NCBI GenBank assembly: GCA_023429275.1
Contig: JAEYWB010000740.1
Span: forward strand, 1 to 5,916
Reading direction: 5' to 3'
Source: Planctomycetota bacterium
GTDB taxonomy: Bacteria > Planctomycetota > Planctomycetia > Planctomycetales > Planctomycetaceae
DNA: 5,916 nt
Both the position numbers and the translations under genes were made by a program. Below the pieces are notes generated by a model. The model saw nothing but the letters and a program-made list of their open reading frames with translations, was not told the origin of the DNA and searched no databases. Shown here one piece after another: positions 5,683 through 5,916 of this stretch; within the stretch, counting starts at the first letter, position 1; the number at the start of each line of letters is the position of its first letter.

Positions 5683-5788
5683 ATCCGTGCAATCCGTGGT
5701 GGCAGCATGACACAAGCCAGGCTGGAAACCCCATGGTCGCTCGCCCGCAATTAGACGGGGCAGATCCTTGACCACGGATAGCCCGGAT
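5683..5788. repeat. Inverted repeat, CACGGAT class, arms of 18 nt
   Basis: The arm at 5683-5700 (atccgtgcaatccgtggt) is the reverse complement of the arm at 5771-5788 (accacggatagcccggat) at 16 of 18 positions. The arms flank 70 bp (5701-5770) with no identified function. Each arm is also a degenerate tandem of ATCCG(T/G)G. The element might be a small non-autonomous dispersed unit, or two independent copies of a common spacer repeat that happen to face each other. Confidence 0.6.
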
Positions 5789-5916
5789 AAAGACGAGGCG
5801 GGCTGCGATCCCGTCGATCTCCCGGCCTCCTCCTCCTGGTGCCTGTCATGTGGAGGCGTGTCAACGAGGGTTCGCCAGAATTCGCCGTTGGCAACCTGTC
5901 ATTCAGTCGTACCTGC

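Larger units (their letters stand above)
5402..5916. other. 515-bp region with promoter and repeats, no supported gene
   Basis: Beyond the peroxiredoxin leader and promoter (to 5507), this stretch contains a short perfect hairpin, a CACGAAG-type tract and a CACGGAT-type inverted repeat. Open frames of about 75-165 codons cross it on both strands, but they overlap one another or the peroxiredoxin gene and encode low-complexity products with no domain I recognise. From about 5789 to the right edge I see no gene, tRNA or clear repeat. A short frame starting at ATG 5848 runs off the window on the plus strand and cannot be judged. Confidence 0.6.

Noticed and set aside
5470..5775. Small open frames upstream of the peroxiredoxin gene, on both strands
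   Set aside because: They run through repeat tracts and the promoter, encode no recognisable domain and overlap each other. They look like translations of spacer repeats.
5860..5895. A GGGTTCGCC segment that suggested a tRNA T-arm near the right edge
   Set aside because: The sequence does not follow the GGTTCRANYCC pattern, and no matching acceptor, D-arm or anticodon stem could be built around it.

Overview
The window looks like a GC-rich bacterial chromosome segment, most likely from a planctomycete (Planctomycetales). The best evidence is a Tat-exported DUF1501 protein, a family greatly expanded in planctomycetes. The spacers also carry degenerate CACAGAG-, CACGAAG-, CACGGAT- and ATCAAGT-type repeats of the kind I associate with genomes of that group. 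The species cannot be named from this sequence.

Layout. Positions 1-774 (+) hold the C-terminal part of a multi-spanning membrane protein, probably the permease of an iron(III)/thiamine-type ABC importer, cut by the left edge. It converges on four genes that all run on the minus strand. In transcription order these are a 2-Cys peroxiredoxin of AhpC/Prx1 type (5401 to 4859), a carboxymuconolactone decarboxylase/AhpD-like protein with a CxxC active site (4679 to 4062), a DUF1501 protein (3832 to 2453) and a fosmidomycin-resistance-type MFS efflux protein, Fsr (2175 to 880). The gaps between these four are 179, 229 and 277 bp, so they need not form one operon. The remaining 515 bp on the right (5402-5916) hold the peroxiredoxin promoter and leader, then repeat-rich DNA with no gene I can support.

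Function. The clearest functional pair is the peroxiredoxin and the AhpD-like protein. In the AhpC/AhpD system of mycobacteria, AhpD's CxxC site re-reduces AhpC, and no ahpF-like reductase gene is visible here. The peroxiredoxin has a good sigma70-type promoter, a leader hairpin and a strong intrinsic terminator 104 nt past its stop. The AhpD-like gene therefore either receives read-through transcripts or has its own promoter. DUF1501 and Fsr have no evident link to peroxide defence.

I found no mobile element, CRISPR array, tRNA or rRNA, and no convincing new multi-gene system. The points most worth a second look are the four kinds of spacer repeat, the terminator between the two redox genes, the internal duplication in the AhpD-like protein, the second cysteine at the resolving site of the peroxiredoxin and a G7 tract in its promoter spacer.
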